In this document: positions 1 through 8,145 of the stretch, in pieces
Layout of the letters: each line of letters begins with the position of its first letter
Position numbering within the stretch: position 1 is the first letter of the stretch
Assembly: GCF_001314225.1 (NCBI RefSeq)
Contig: NZ_CP012697.1
Location: 1,922,001-1,986,000, forward strand
DNA: 64,000 bases
Reading direction: 5' to 3'
DNA from: Microbacterium sp. No. 7
GTDB lineage: Bacteria > Actinomycetota > Actinomycetes > Actinomycetales > Microbacteriaceae
The notes under the pieces: generated by a model
Seen by the model: the letters and a program-made list of their open reading frames with translations, nothing else
Told to the model about the DNA's origin: nothing
Databases searched by the model: none
Program-made: the position numbers and the translations under genes

Positions 1-335
1 GCCAGGCCGTTCAGCCAGTCGGAGAGCGCCATGGTGTCGTCGAACGTCGCCGTCAGGTCGACGCGGCCGTGGTGCACGGGCGCGAGCTGCCGCCCCTCGC
101 TGTTCCACGGGCGTTCCGCCCACACCGTGACGCGCTCGCTCGACCAGTCGACGATCGTGTCGGCCGCCTTCCGCGCCGCCAGGTCGTCGCGCACGGGCTG
201 CGCGATCGCCGCGAGCGCCTCGACGACGGGACCGCGCTCGGGACCCTCGGCGACGGCGCTCACGTGCGCGACGCCGAGCTCGGGGGCGATGCGGGTCTGG
301 TGCGAGCCGCGGACGGTGATGATGACATCGCTCAT
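1..335 (-). CDS. SIMPL domain (DUF541) protein, 3' part outside the window
   Basis: The reverse-strand frame opens at the ATG ending at 335 and runs off the left edge, so only about 110 N-terminal residues are visible. It begins MSDVIITVRGSHQTRIAPE and continues into a conserved SIMPL/DUF541-like pattern (an R/G-rich beta strand, then an ERGPVVEALA helix). SIMPL proteins are usually exported or periplasmic oligomeric proteins of poorly known role, but this one shows no signal peptide, which suggests a cytoplasmic SIMPL-family variant. The gene is divergent from the tmRNA gene to its right. Family assignment is from the visible pattern only. Confidence 0.6.
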   Translation of the reverse strand, partial: MSDVIITVRGSHQTRIAPELGVAHVSAVAEGPERGPVVEALAAIAQPVRDDLAARKAADTIVDWSSERVTVWAERPWNSEGRQLAPVHHGRVDLTATFDDTMALSDWLNGL

Positions 336-380
336 ACACGAGACTCTACGCCGCGAGTGGCGCGACGCGAGGGAACGACG

Positions 381-386
381 TAGAAT
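381..386 (+). promoter_or_regulatory. possible -10 box of the tmRNA gene
   Basis: TAGAAT fits the TANNNT -10 consensus and lies about 75 bp before the mature tmRNA 5' end, which would leave a 5' leader removed by RNase P. No good -35 is visible at 17 bp spacing, so this is a weak call. Confidence 0.3.
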
Positions 387-461
387 GGAGGGCTCGGGTG
401 CCCTGGCATCCGAGATGGCAACTCCACAGTGTGACAGTGGCTCGCTGCGCACGCGGCACAC

Positions 462-830
462 GGGGCTGATCGGTTTCGACAGCGTCTGTGAAGCGGCGAG
501 AAGCGGGCCGAGGATGCAGGGTTATCTCGTTAACGATCTCTGCGAACCAATAAGTGCCGATGCAAAGCGCACTGACTTCGCCCTCGCTGCCTAAGCGAGC
601 CCGATAGTCCGTCAGACCGTGGCTGATCCCGACACGGACCCTGGCGTCATCTAGGGATCTCGCTGAACGACGGCGTCTGGACGTCGTTCGGGACTCTTCC
701 CAGACTGGGCCCGTCGACTTAGGCGTCTGTGACAAAGGTCGGGGCCGAGCAGAACGTCTCCACAGACTGCGCCCGGAGAAGACGCCGTATCCCAGCGTTG
801 GACGGGGGTTCGATTCCCCCCAGCTCCACC
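462..830 (+). ncRNA. ssrA: transfer-messenger RNA (tmRNA)
   Basis: The 5' end GGGGCTGATCGGTTTCGAC and the 3' end (T-arm GGGGGTTCGATTCCCCC, then CAGCTCC and discriminator A) form the alanine tRNA-like domain; GGGGCTG pairs with CAGCTCC. The tag reading frame runs from the resume codon GCC at 556 to TAA at 592-594 and encodes ADAKRTDFALAA, ending in the ALAA degron read by ClpXP. tmRNA with SmpB rescues ribosomes stalled on broken mRNAs. The 3' CCA is not encoded (ACC is followed by G), as is usual in actinobacteria. A strong hairpin follows at 854-892. Confidence 0.96.
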
Positions 831-852
831 GGCCACTGTCACCGAGTTGAGA

Positions 853-893
853 AGAGAGGAGACCGCCCCGAACGATGGGCGGTCTCCTCTCTT
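853..893. terminator. bidirectional terminator between ssrA and the SDR gene
   Basis: AGAGAGGAGACCGCCC and GGGCGGTCTCCTCTCT form a 16-bp perfect stem with a short loop, followed by a TTCGGTCTTTCT tract on the plus strand. It lies between the 3' end of tmRNA and the 3' end of the convergent SDR gene, so it can serve both. Confidence 0.8.
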
Positions 894-944
894 CGGTCTT
901 TCTGCTCGACTTCCGGGCGGATGGCACCGCCCGTCCGCTGCGCG

Positions 945-1703
945 CTACTGCGCCGACCAGCCGCCGTCGACGGCGAGCGCGGTGCCGGTGACGAGGCTCG
1001 CCAGCGGGCTCGCGAGCCACAGCACGGCGGCGGCGACCTCTGACGGCTCGCCCACGCGGCCGATGGGCTGGGCCGAGAGAAGTCCCTCGTGCACCCCGGG
1101 GGCGAGGCTCGTGAGCCGGTCGGCCATCGGCGTCTGGACGTAGCCCGGACAGACCGCATTGATGCGGATGCCGGTCGTGGCGGTGCTCAGCGCGGCGGAA
1201 CGGGTCAGGCCGATGACGCCGTGCTTCGTCGCGGAGTAGACCGGCATGGCGGCCACGCCGACCAGGCCGCCGACCGACGCGCAGTTCACGATCGCGCCCT
1301 TGCCCTGCTTCTTCATCTGATCGAGCTCGTACTTGTCGCACAACCAGATCCCCTGCAGGTTGGTCGCGATGACCTTCTGCACATCGGGGAGCTCCTGAGC
1401 GTCGACCGGGCCCAGCGCGCCCTCGTAGGCGGCGCAGTTGAACGCGACGTCCAGCGATCCGAACTCCGAGACGGCTGCATCGATCATCGTTTTGACCTGG
1501 GCTTCGTCGCTCACGTCGGTCTTCACGAAGATCGCCCGGTGTCCGCCGTCGACGAGACGCTGCGCCACCTCGGCGCCGCGATCGGAGACGTCGGCGATGA
1601 CGACGGCCGCTCCCGCCTCGGCGAAGGCGACGGCGGTCGCCTCGCCGATGCCGGACGATCCGCCGGTGACGAGCGCCACCTGATCCTTGAAGGTGATCTC
1701 CAT
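945..1703 (-). CDS. SDR-family NAD(P)-dependent oxidoreductase
   Basis: This 252-residue classical short-chain dehydrogenase has the cofactor loop TGGSSGIG at residues 13-20, a catalytic Ser in NCASVG near residue 140 and the YSATK catalytic Tyr/Lys motif near residue 157. The end, LAVDGGWSAQ, is typical of the family. The NNAG motif is altered to FNCAA. Its start lies one base from the stop of the upstream hydrolase gene, so the two are translated from one mRNA together with the AraC regulator. The substrate cannot be read from sequence; co-location with a lactonase-fold hydrolase suggests sequential steps on one compound. Confidence 0.88.
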   Translation of the reverse strand: MEITFKDQVALVTGGSSGIGEATAVAFAEAGAAVVIADVSDRGAEVAQRLVDGGHRAIFVKTDVSDEAQVKTMIDAAVSEFGSLDVAFNCAAYEGALGPVDAQELPDVQKVIATNLQGIWLCDKYELDQMKKQGKGAIVNCASVGGLVGVAAMPVYSATKHGVIGLTRSAALSTATTGIRINAVCPGYVQTPMADRLTSLAPGVHEGLLSAQPIGRVGEPSEVAAAVLWLASPLASLVTGTALAVDGGWSAQ

Positions 1704-1704
1704 G

Positions 1705-2481
1705 TCAGCTCACCCAGCCTTCCTCGGTCGTGAACGTCTCCCAGTCGGCGGTGTCGTGCATGACCCAGATGTCGGCGCCCGCGCTCTCGGCGACCTGGCG
1801 GATCCGCTCCACCGATCGCAGCGCCGTGCTGGTGTCGAGATCGACGGGGCACGGGGTCTTCTGGTCGATGTTCGCGCGCACGTGCACGGCGTCGGCGGTG
1901 AGCAGCACGGGGCGGCTGGGCAGGTCGACCAGCAGGCTGAGCTGACCGTGGGTGTGCCCCGGCGTGCGGAGGATCTGGATGCTGCCGTCGCCGAACAGGT
2001 CGAGGTCGGAGCTGATCGGGTGCCACTCGAACCCTCGGGTGCGTTCGATGTCCTCATGCCGGTAGAAGCCGGCGCAGAAGTCGTCCGGCCAGAACGTGTA
2101 GCGGAGGTCTTCCTCGGACATGTAGAACTTCGCCTGCGGGAAGAGGTACATGCCGCCCGTGTGGTCGAAGTGCCCGTGCGAGACGATGACATGGGTCACG
2201 TCGTCGAACGTGTAGCCGGTCTTGGCGAACTGACGTTCCAGCAGGTTCTCGGGCGGACAGGTGAGCTCGAACACGTCCACGAGCGGCCCGTACACGGCGC
2301 GGGGGTCGTCCCACGCCTCGGGCGCGACGCCGGTGTCGAACACGATCAGCCCGTCAGGGTGCTCGATCACGTAGACCGGGATCGGAAGGGTGGTCATTCC
2401 CTGTCCGCCCAGCACGATCAGGTTCAACGGCAGTGTGAAGAACGCGCCGTCCAATGCCCAGAGTCGAGTTGCATTCGTCAT
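1705..2481 (-). CDS. metallo-beta-lactamase-fold hydrolase, N-acyl homoserine lactonase-like
   Basis: The 258-residue protein carries the zinc motif HxHxDH (H102, H104, D106, H107 in VSHGHFDHTGG), a downstream TPGHTHGQ histidine and a C-terminal VMHD histidine. Length and layout (substrate loop after VFDTG, then HGHFDHTGGMYLFPQAKF) match the AHL-lactonase-like branch of the fold, but such enzymes also open other lactones or cleave esters. I chose the start at 2481 because AAAGGA precedes it at good spacing; a longer frame to 2559 would run into the upstream regulator. It lies 11 bp after the AraC gene and overlaps the SDR region closely, so it is the middle gene of a three-gene operon. Confidence 0.82.
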   Translation of the reverse strand: MTNATRLWALDGAFFTLPLNLIVLGGQGMTTLPIPVYVIEHPDGLIVFDTGVAPEAWDDPRAVYGPLVDVFELTCPPENLLERQFAKTGYTFDDVTHVIVSHGHFDHTGGMYLFPQAKFYMSEEDLRYTFWPDDFCAGFYRHEDIERTRGFEWHPISSDLDLFGDGSIQILRTPGHTHGQLSLLVDLPSRPVLLTADAVHVRANIDQKTPCPVDLDTSTALRSVERIRQVAESAGADIWVMHDTADWETFTTEEGWVS

Positions 2482-2492
2482 CGAATGTCCTT

Positions 2493-3584
2493 TCATTTGT
2501 CGGGTTCTTTTTCCGAGGCCGCTGCGATCCGGTATTCCGTCGGCGTCATGTCGGTCCATCGGCGGAAGGCGCGGCGAAGATTCGCGGCATTGTCGAATCC
2601 CATGATCGATGCGATCTGATCGATGGAGAGCGATGTGTCGCGAAGGTATTTCATGGATATCTGGCTTCGCACGTCATCGCAGACCAGGCGATAGCCGCTT
2701 CCCTCGGCGCTGAGCTTGCGACGGAGGTCTCGCTCCGACATGCCGAACTGCGCCGCGATCTCTTCGATCGGCGGTATGCGGCCGCGATAGGCGATGAGCG
2801 CCTCGCCGACGCGGTGGGCGAGCCCCGCCTGCGCGCGCAGCTCGCCGAGAAGGGCGGCGCAGGTCTTGCGGGCGGAGCTGTGCACGACGCGATTGCCGAA
2901 CTGCAGCGGCGCCGACAGCCACGACGCGTCGAACACGAAGGCGCTGGTCTTCTCTCCGAACGAGACCGGGACCCCGATGAGCTCGGCGAGCCTGGTCGCC
3001 GAGTCGTGCTCGGGGTATGTCAGCCGGATGGCGGACGGGGAGAACGCCTCGCCCAGCATGTCGCGGAACGCCGAGAAGGCCAGGCCGAGCAGCTCCTCCA
3101 CGAGGAAGCGGTGGAGCGTGGTGTCGATGTCGTGGTGTATGAGCGGCTCGATGCAGAGCGCGACCCTGTCGGCGTCGCGCTCGATCCGCAGGTCGACGAG
3201 GTTCGCGGAGAGGGTCTGCGCCTCGCTGATGAAGTCGAGCATCGTCGCGAGGTCCGGGGCGCTCATCACGGCGAAGCCGTACATCCCGTAGTAGGTCACC
3301 TTGTTGCGGGTGCCCATGAGGAAGGCGAACTCCGGGTCCGCCGACAGCGACGCGGCGGTGCGGTAGGCCTCGAGGATCTGACGGAGCGACACCCTCGTGT
3401 CGGAGGAGCGAAGAGACTCCGCGTTCACGTGAGCGGCCGCGAGGATCGCCGACGGATCCTCTCCGATCCCGGCCACTTCGTCGTAGAGGCGAGCGATCTG
3501 AGTGGGAAGGAAAGACGCCTGATCCCATCGGGTCAACGGCGTCGACCCGGCTTGTCGAAGTGGATCTCCGGTGATCATGGGCAT
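2493..3584 (-). CDS. AraC-family transcriptional regulator with arabinose-binding-type N domain
   Basis: The protein has about 363 residues. The N-terminal 200 residues resemble the effector domain found in OruR/ArgR-like AraC regulators, and the C-terminal 100 residues form the double helix-turn-helix (PIEEIAAQFGMSERDLRRKL, then SIDQIASIMGFDNAANLRRAF and WTDMTPTEYR). It is the first gene of an operon with the lactonase-fold hydrolase and the SDR, so it probably responds to their substrate. The start at 3584 is preceded by only a weak ribosome site; an internal ATG two codons later is an alternative. Confidence 0.85.
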   Translation of the reverse strand: MPMITGDPLRQAGSTPLTRWDQASFLPTQIARLYDEVAGIGEDPSAILAAAHVNAESLRSSDTRVSLRQILEAYRTAASLSADPEFAFLMGTRNKVTYYGMYGFAVMSAPDLATMLDFISEAQTLSANLVDLRIERDADRVALCIEPLIHHDIDTTLHRFLVEELLGLAFSAFRDMLGEAFSPSAIRLTYPEHDSATRLAELIGVPVSFGEKTSAFVFDASWLSAPLQFGNRVVHSSARKTCAALLGELRAQAGLAHRVGEALIAYRGRIPPIEEIAAQFGMSERDLRRKLSAEGSGYRLVCDDVRSQISMKYLRDTSLSIDQIASIMGFDNAANLRRAFRRWTDMTPTEYRIAAASEKEPDK

Positions 3585-3952
3585 TCGATGTCTTTGTGCG
3601 AGGAAAGGACCGCGAAAATGCAAGACACGGCTTCTCCTCGCTCGAATCGCGGTGTTTATCGATCGACGCTCCTTCGCGTGATCCCGCAACAGCACTCTAG
3701 CGCCGGAAGGGGGGTCTCTATCGGCCAGGATGCGCGGTGGAGCGGGCATCTTCGGACACGGCGAGATCGTCGTCGCCCCGGCGTGAGGGGAGAGGCGGGA
3801 ACGTTCTCGCGGGCGTCTCTCCGGAACGCGCGGCGGGCGGGTGCCCAATGCGGTGAGGAGGACCGTTTGTCTGTGGATGACAGGCTGTGTCGTGCGGCGA
3901 GGCTAGTCTGGAGCGGGGATTCGCACGCGATGCCGAGGAGGAGCACGGGACC
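3585..3952. other. divergent intergenic region between two AraC genes
   Basis: This 368-bp stretch contains no supported gene. It must hold the promoters of both flanking regulators. A TAGTCT box at 3903-3908 is a plausible -10 for the rightward gene, with TGACAG at 3878-3883 as a poor -35 at long spacing. I see no strong repeat. Confidence 0.5.
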
Positions 3953-4771
3953 GTGACAACGGATCGGAACGCGCCGCCGGCCGCGGCGAGCGGTGCGGTC
4001 CGCTGCCTGGCGATCATCCCCGAGAGCTATCTGCTGACGACGAGGCTGATGCGCGACGAGTACGTCGACGACTCCTATGGCTGCCCGCCGCACATCCCGC
4101 ACGGCCATCCCGAGCACGTCGTCTTCTGGCCCGTCGTCGGTGCCGATTCCGTCGAGGTCGGCGGCGTCCGCCACGACCTGACGGTCGGCGGAGGACTCTG
4201 GGTCCCCGCCGGGGAGGCGCACGTCGTGCAGCGGATGCCGTCGTCGTCCCTCGCCGCGGTGCACATCGATCCGGTCGCGTGGGGCGAGCCCGGGGCGGAG
4301 GTGCGAGGCGTGGCGGTGCGCCCCGCCCTGCGCGAGATGCTGCTCTACCTGATCCACGCGCCGATCCCGCCGCAGCAGCGACGGCGCGCGCAGCGGGTAT
4401 GCCTGGAGCTGCTCACGAACGAGGGGCGGCCCGAGTTCGAGCTCGTCATCCCGCAAGACGCTCGGATCGTCCCGATCGTGCGCGCGCTGCTGGGCGATCC
4501 GGGCGATCGGCGCTCGATCGAGGAGTGGGCGTGGCAGCTCTCGATGAGCAGCCGGACGATCTCTCGCGCGTTCCGCAACACGACGGGCATGTCGTTCAAC
4601 GAGTGGCGGACACGGGTTCGCATCACGCGGGCGGTCGAGCTGCTGAGCGACGGGATGCCCGTCGGCGTGGTGGGCCGTCGCGTCGGATACGCCACGATCG
4701 GGGCGTTCAGCAACGCGTTCCATCGCGTGGTGGGCCGCCGGCCGCACGAGTTCCATCCCGTCCAGGGATAG
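3953..4771 (+). CDS. AraC-family regulator with cupin N domain
   Basis: The 272-residue protein has an N-terminal cupin (HIPHGHPEHVVFWPVV, then a VPAGEAHVV turn) and a C-terminal AraC double HTH (SIEEWAWQLSMSSRTISRAF and VGVVGRRVGYATIGAFSNAF), ending HRVVGRRPHEFHPVQG. I chose the GTG at 3953 because GAGGAG precedes it at the right spacing. It lies 120 bp upstream of a co-oriented siderophore importer and may control it, as AraC regulators often do in siderophore loci, but a DtxR-like box separates the two and no direct AraC site is recognisable. Regulation of the importer is therefore inference. Confidence 0.87.
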   Translation: MTTDRNAPPAAASGAVRCLAIIPESYLLTTRLMRDEYVDDSYGCPPHIPHGHPEHVVFWPVVGADSVEVGGVRHDLTVGGGLWVPAGEAHVVQRMPSSSLAAVHIDPVAWGEPGAEVRGVAVRPALREMLLYLIHAPIPPQQRRRAQRVCLELLTNEGRPEFELVIPQDARIVPIVRALLGDPGDRRSIEEWAWQLSMSSRTISRAFRNTTGMSFNEWRTRVRITRAVELLSDGMPVGVVGRRVGYATIGAFSNAFHRVVGRRPHEFHPVQG

Positions 4772-4847
4772 CAGACGACGCTCTCGACACCTGTCCGCTA
4801 CGCGTAAACGACTGACCACCCGCGCGCGCCGGCGAACAGTAGCCTTC

Positions 4848-4866
4848 TTAGGTTAGCTTGCCCTAC
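4848..4866 (+). promoter_or_regulatory. DtxR/IdeR-type iron box
   Basis: TTAGGTTAGCTTGCCCTAC matches the 19-bp DtxR/IdeR consensus (TTAGGTTAG, SCTAACCTAA) fully in the left half and partly in the right half. It lies 28 bp before the start of the siderophore-binding lipoprotein, where an iron-loaded repressor would block transcription. Iron repression of the four-gene importer is inferred from this site. Confidence 0.8.
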
Positions 4867-4893
4867 ATAAGCCTAGGAAGTGAACGTCATCAC

Positions 4894-5973
4894 ATGAAAG
4901 CCCATCGTTCTGCGCTCGGCGCAGCACTCCTCGCCGCGGCGCTGCTGGTCACCGGTTGCACGGGAGCGCCCGGTGCCGGTTCCGGTTCGACCGCCGGCTC
5001 GAGCGACGCGTCGGCGGCCTCCCCGTCGGACGGCTTTCCCGTCACCTTCGAGCACGCCTACGGCGAGACCGAGATCGTGAGCAAGCCCGAGCGCATCGTG
5101 ACGCTCGGATGGATCTCGCACGACATCGTGGCGGCGCTGGGCATCGTTCCCGTCGGTGTCACGGAGGCCTGGGGCGGCGACGAGGAGGGATACACGACCT
5201 GGTTCCGGGAGCACGTCGAGAACGTGCTCGGCGCGGAGGTGCCGGGGATCGTCCCGTGGGGCGAGGACGGCGTGGACTACGAGGCGCTGCTGGCTCTGGA
5301 CCCCGACCTGATCCTGGCCCCGTACTCGGGCTTCACCGAGGTCGAGTACGAGCGCCTCAGCGAGATCGCCCCCACGATCGTGCACGCCGAGCGCGCATGG
5401 GCGGCGGGATCCTGGCAGGATCTGACGGCGCTCGTCGGAACCGCGATCGGCGAGAAGGCGGCCGCCGACGACCTCATCGAGAGCGTCAGCGCACGCATCG
5501 ACGAAGAGGTGCAGCAGCATCCGAACCTGGCGGGGACCTCGTTCATCTACACGACGTCGGGCGGGGAGGGGCTCACCGAGCTCGCGCTCTACATCTCCGA
5601 GGATGCGCGCGTGGCGTTCCTGCACGAGCTCGGGCTCGTGGACAGCCCCAGCCTCGCGTCCGCGACCTCCGGGGTCGGCAACGACATGTGGTACGGCGGG
5701 GTGAGCCTGGAAGAGCTCGACGGCATCGACACCGATCTCGTGGTGTCGTGGTCGTACCTGCCCGAAGAGACGCAGTACACGCTGCAGAACCCGCTCATCG
5801 CGAGGTGGGCGCCCATCGCGGCCGGACGCTACTACTTCATCGACGATCCGGCGATGTCGAGCGCGACGAGCGCACCCAGCGTGCTGAGCATCCCGTGGGC
5901 GCTCGATGAGGGGTACGTGGACGACCTCTCGTCGGCGATCGACGGCGGCGCGGTCATCCGCGAGATTCGATGA
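4894..5973 (+). CDS. iron-siderophore ABC transporter substrate-binding lipoprotein
   Basis: The product has a lipoprotein signal with lipobox LVTGC near residues 18-22, then a low-complexity S/G/A linker and a Fe3+-siderophore binding fold of the BtuF/FhuD type (KPERIVTLGWISHDIVAALG; YEALLALDPDLILAPYSG). I chose the ATG at 4894 after AGGAAGTGA; the longer in-frame start at 4858 would fall in the iron box. It is the first gene of an importer operon with two FecCD permeases and an ATPase, under a DtxR-like site. The lipoprotein is expected on the outer face of the membrane, delivering ferric siderophore. Confidence 0.92.
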   Translation: MKAHRSALGAALLAAALLVTGCTGAPGAGSGSTAGSSDASAASPSDGFPVTFEHAYGETEIVSKPERIVTLGWISHDIVAALGIVPVGVTEAWGGDEEGYTTWFREHVENVLGAEVPGIVPWGEDGVDYEALLALDPDLILAPYSGFTEVEYERLSEIAPTIVHAERAWAAGSWQDLTALVGTAIGEKAAADDLIESVSARIDEEVQQHPNLAGTSFIYTTSGGEGLTELALYISEDARVAFLHELGLVDSPSLASATSGVGNDMWYGGVSLEELDGIDTDLVVSWSYLPEETQYTLQNPLIARWAPIAAGRYYFIDDPAMSSATSAPSVLSIPWALDEGYVDDLSSAIDGGAVIREIR

Positions 5974-6004
5974 GCGTGCGGGCACCGTTCTCCCCGGCCC
6001 GTCG

Positions 6005-7078
6005 GTGAGGGGACGCACGGCGGCGCTGACCGCGGCGGGGACCGCGGCGGAGGAGGAGACCGCCGCGGGGATCGCTCGCAGCGTCGCCCTCCGTTCCGCC
6101 GGACTGATGCTGGCGGTCGGCCTGCTCGCCGCGGCCGTTGTCCTGAGCATCGGCGTCGGCGCCCGGGAGATCCCTCCGGCGACCGTGTGGGACGCGCTCT
6201 GGGCCTACGACGACGCCCTCGACGAGCACGCGATGGTCCGCGAGCTGCGGATCCCGCGCACGATCACTGGCGTGGTCGTCGGCGTCGCGCTGGGGCTGTC
6301 GGGGGCGCTGATCCAGGCGTTCACGCGCAATCCGCTGGCCGATCCCGGCATCCTCGGCGTCAACGCCGGCTCCGCGTTCGCCGTCACGATCGCCGTCGGA
6401 CTGCTCAAGATCACCGCACCCCTGGGATACGTCTGGTTCGCGCTGGCGGGCGCGGCGATCGTGACCGTCGCCGTCTCCCTCCTCGGCGGGGCGGGCGGCG
6501 GACGGGCGACGCCCGCCAAGATCACGCTCGCCGGGGTCGCGATCGGCGCCGTGCTCGGCGGCGTGACGACGGCGGTGGTGCTCACCAGCCGCGACACGTT
6601 CGACATCATGCGCTTCTGGGGCGTCGGCTCCGTCGGCGGTCGCGACCTGTCGGTGGTCCTGTCGTTCGCGCCGTTGATCGCGCTCGGCGCGCTCGTCGCC
6701 GTGCTGGTGGCGCGGCCGCTGAACGCGCTCGCACTGGGGGACGAGCTCGCCACGTCGCTCGGGGTGAGGATCGGACGCATCCGCATCGCGGTGATCGTCG
6801 CGGTGACTCTGCTGGCGGGAACGGCGACCGCCCTGGCCGGGCCGATCGCGTTCGTCGGACTGATGGTGCCGCACGTCGTGCGGTGGTTCGTGGGACCGGA
6901 TCAGCGATGGATCGTCGCGTACACGATCGTCGTCTCGCCGATCCTTCTGCTCGCGGCGGACATCGTCGGCCGGATCATCCTGCCCAGCGGCGAGCTGCGC
7001 GTGGGGCTGGTCACGGCGCTCATCGGGGCCCCGGTGCTCATCGCGCTCGCGAGACGCTCGTCGGTGAGCGGGCTGTGA
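6005..7078 (+). CDS. FecCD-family siderophore ABC permease, first subunit
   Basis: The product has about 357 residues with 9-10 hydrophobic helices and FecCD hallmarks: RIPRTITGVVVGVALGLSGA, then TRNPLADPGILGVNAGS, and GPIAFVGLMVPHVVRWFVG near the C terminus. The start is uncertain. The GTG at 6005 gives a cytoplasmic N-terminal tail before the first helix, but no good ribosome site precedes it, and the frame is open upstream into the binding-protein gene. It pairs with the next permease to form the membrane channel. Confidence 0.9.
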   Translation: MRGRTAALTAAGTAAEEETAAGIARSVALRSAGLMLAVGLLAAAVVLSIGVGAREIPPATVWDALWAYDDALDEHAMVRELRIPRTITGVVVGVALGLSGALIQAFTRNPLADPGILGVNAGSAFAVTIAVGLLKITAPLGYVWFALAGAAIVTVAVSLLGGAGGGRATPAKITLAGVAIGAVLGGVTTAVVLTSRDTFDIMRFWGVGSVGGRDLSVVLSFAPLIALGALVAVLVARPLNALALGDELATSLGVRIGRIRIAVIVAVTLLAGTATALAGPIAFVGLMVPHVVRWFVGPDQRWIVAYTIVVSPILLLAADIVGRIILPSGELRVGLVTALIGAPVLIALARRSSVSGL

Positions 7079-8145
7079 CCGCCGTGTCCTCGACGACGGC
7101 GGAGCACGTCGATCACGGCTATCGGGCGCTGTCGCTCCGCCTGGGCCGCGTCTCGCTGCTGGTGGGGATCCGCAGCATCGTCGTGTGCGGCGTCCTCGCG
7201 GCGGCCACCGTGGCCCTGGGGGTCGCGACCCTGGGGATGGGGGCCTTCGAGCTGTCGCCGGCGCAGGTGATCGAGGCGCTGATCTATCTCGACGCCGATC
7301 CGCAGGCGAGGCTCGTCGTCTTCCAATGGCGGCTGCCGCGGGCGCTGTTCGCGGTGCTCTGCGGTCTCGCGCTGGCGCTGTCGGGCGCGATCTTCCAGTC
7401 CTTGACGCGGAACCCCCTCGGATCGCCGGACATCATCGGCTTCTCGACCGGCTCGTACACCGGCGCGATCGTCGTGATGCTGTGGATCGGCTCGACGCGG
7501 TACCTCGACATCGCCGTCGGGTCCCTCGTCGGGGGAGCCGTGACCGCCGCCGTCGTGTACGTCCTCGCGATCAAGCGCGGCAGCGTCGGCGGGTTCCGGC
7601 TCATCATCATGGGCATCGGCGTCGCCGCGCTGCTGGGCTCGCTGAACTCGATGCTGATGCTCGCCGTCGACATCGACTCGGCGATGCTCGCGGCGGTCTG
7701 GGCGGCGGGCTCGCTGAACGGACTGGGGCACGAGCAGCTGTGGCCGATGGCGGCGATGCTCGCCCTGCTCCTCGTCGCGGTGGCGGGGCTCGCTCCCGGC
7801 ATCCGTCAGCTGGAGCTCGGCGACGACGTCGCCCGGTCGCTCGGCACCCGCGCCGACGGGGTGCGCGCGACGGCCGTCGTCGTCGGAGTGGCGCTGACGG
7901 CCCTCGTGACCGCCGCGGCCGGACCGATCGCGTTCGTCGCGCTCGCGGCACCGCAGATCGCGCGCCGCCTGGTCGGCGGCACGGGGCTGGTGCTCGTGCC
8001 CTCGGCGCTCGTCGGCGCCCTCGTGCTGCTGGCGTCCGACGTCGTCGCGCAGAGGCTGGGGCTCCCCGTCGGCGTGGTGACGGTGTCGGTCGGCGGGACG
8101 TATCTCGTGTGGCTCCTGACCGCGGAATATCGGAGGAAGAAGTGA
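7075..8145 (+). CDS. FecCD-family siderophore ABC permease, second subunit
   Basis: The product has 356 residues and many membrane helices, with the family motifs RLPRALFAVLCGLALALSGA, TRNPLGSPDIIGFSTGS and GPIAFVALAAPQIARRL. The GTG start overlaps the previous stop in GTGA, indicating translational coupling. It is the partner subunit of the iron-siderophore channel. Confidence 0.93.
   Translation: MTAVSSTTAEHVDHGYRALSLRLGRVSLLVGIRSIVVCGVLAAATVALGVATLGMGAFELSPAQVIEALIYLDADPQARLVVFQWRLPRALFAVLCGLALALSGAIFQSLTRNPLGSPDIIGFSTGSYTGAIVVMLWIGSTRYLDIAVGSLVGGAVTAAVVYVLAIKRGSVGGFRLIIMGIGVAALLGSLNSMLMLAVDIDSAMLAAVWAAGSLNGLGHEQLWPMAAMLALLLVAVAGLAPGIRQLELGDDVARSLGTRADGVRATAVVVGVALTALVTAAAGPIAFVALAAPQIARRLVGGTGLVLVPSALVGALVLLASDVVAQRLGLPVGVVTVSVGGTYLVWLLTAEYRRKK

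Noticed and set aside
2482-2559. A longer start for the lactonase-fold hydrolase
   Set aside because: It would overlap the AraC gene and lacks a ribosome site; AAAGGA supports the start at 2481.
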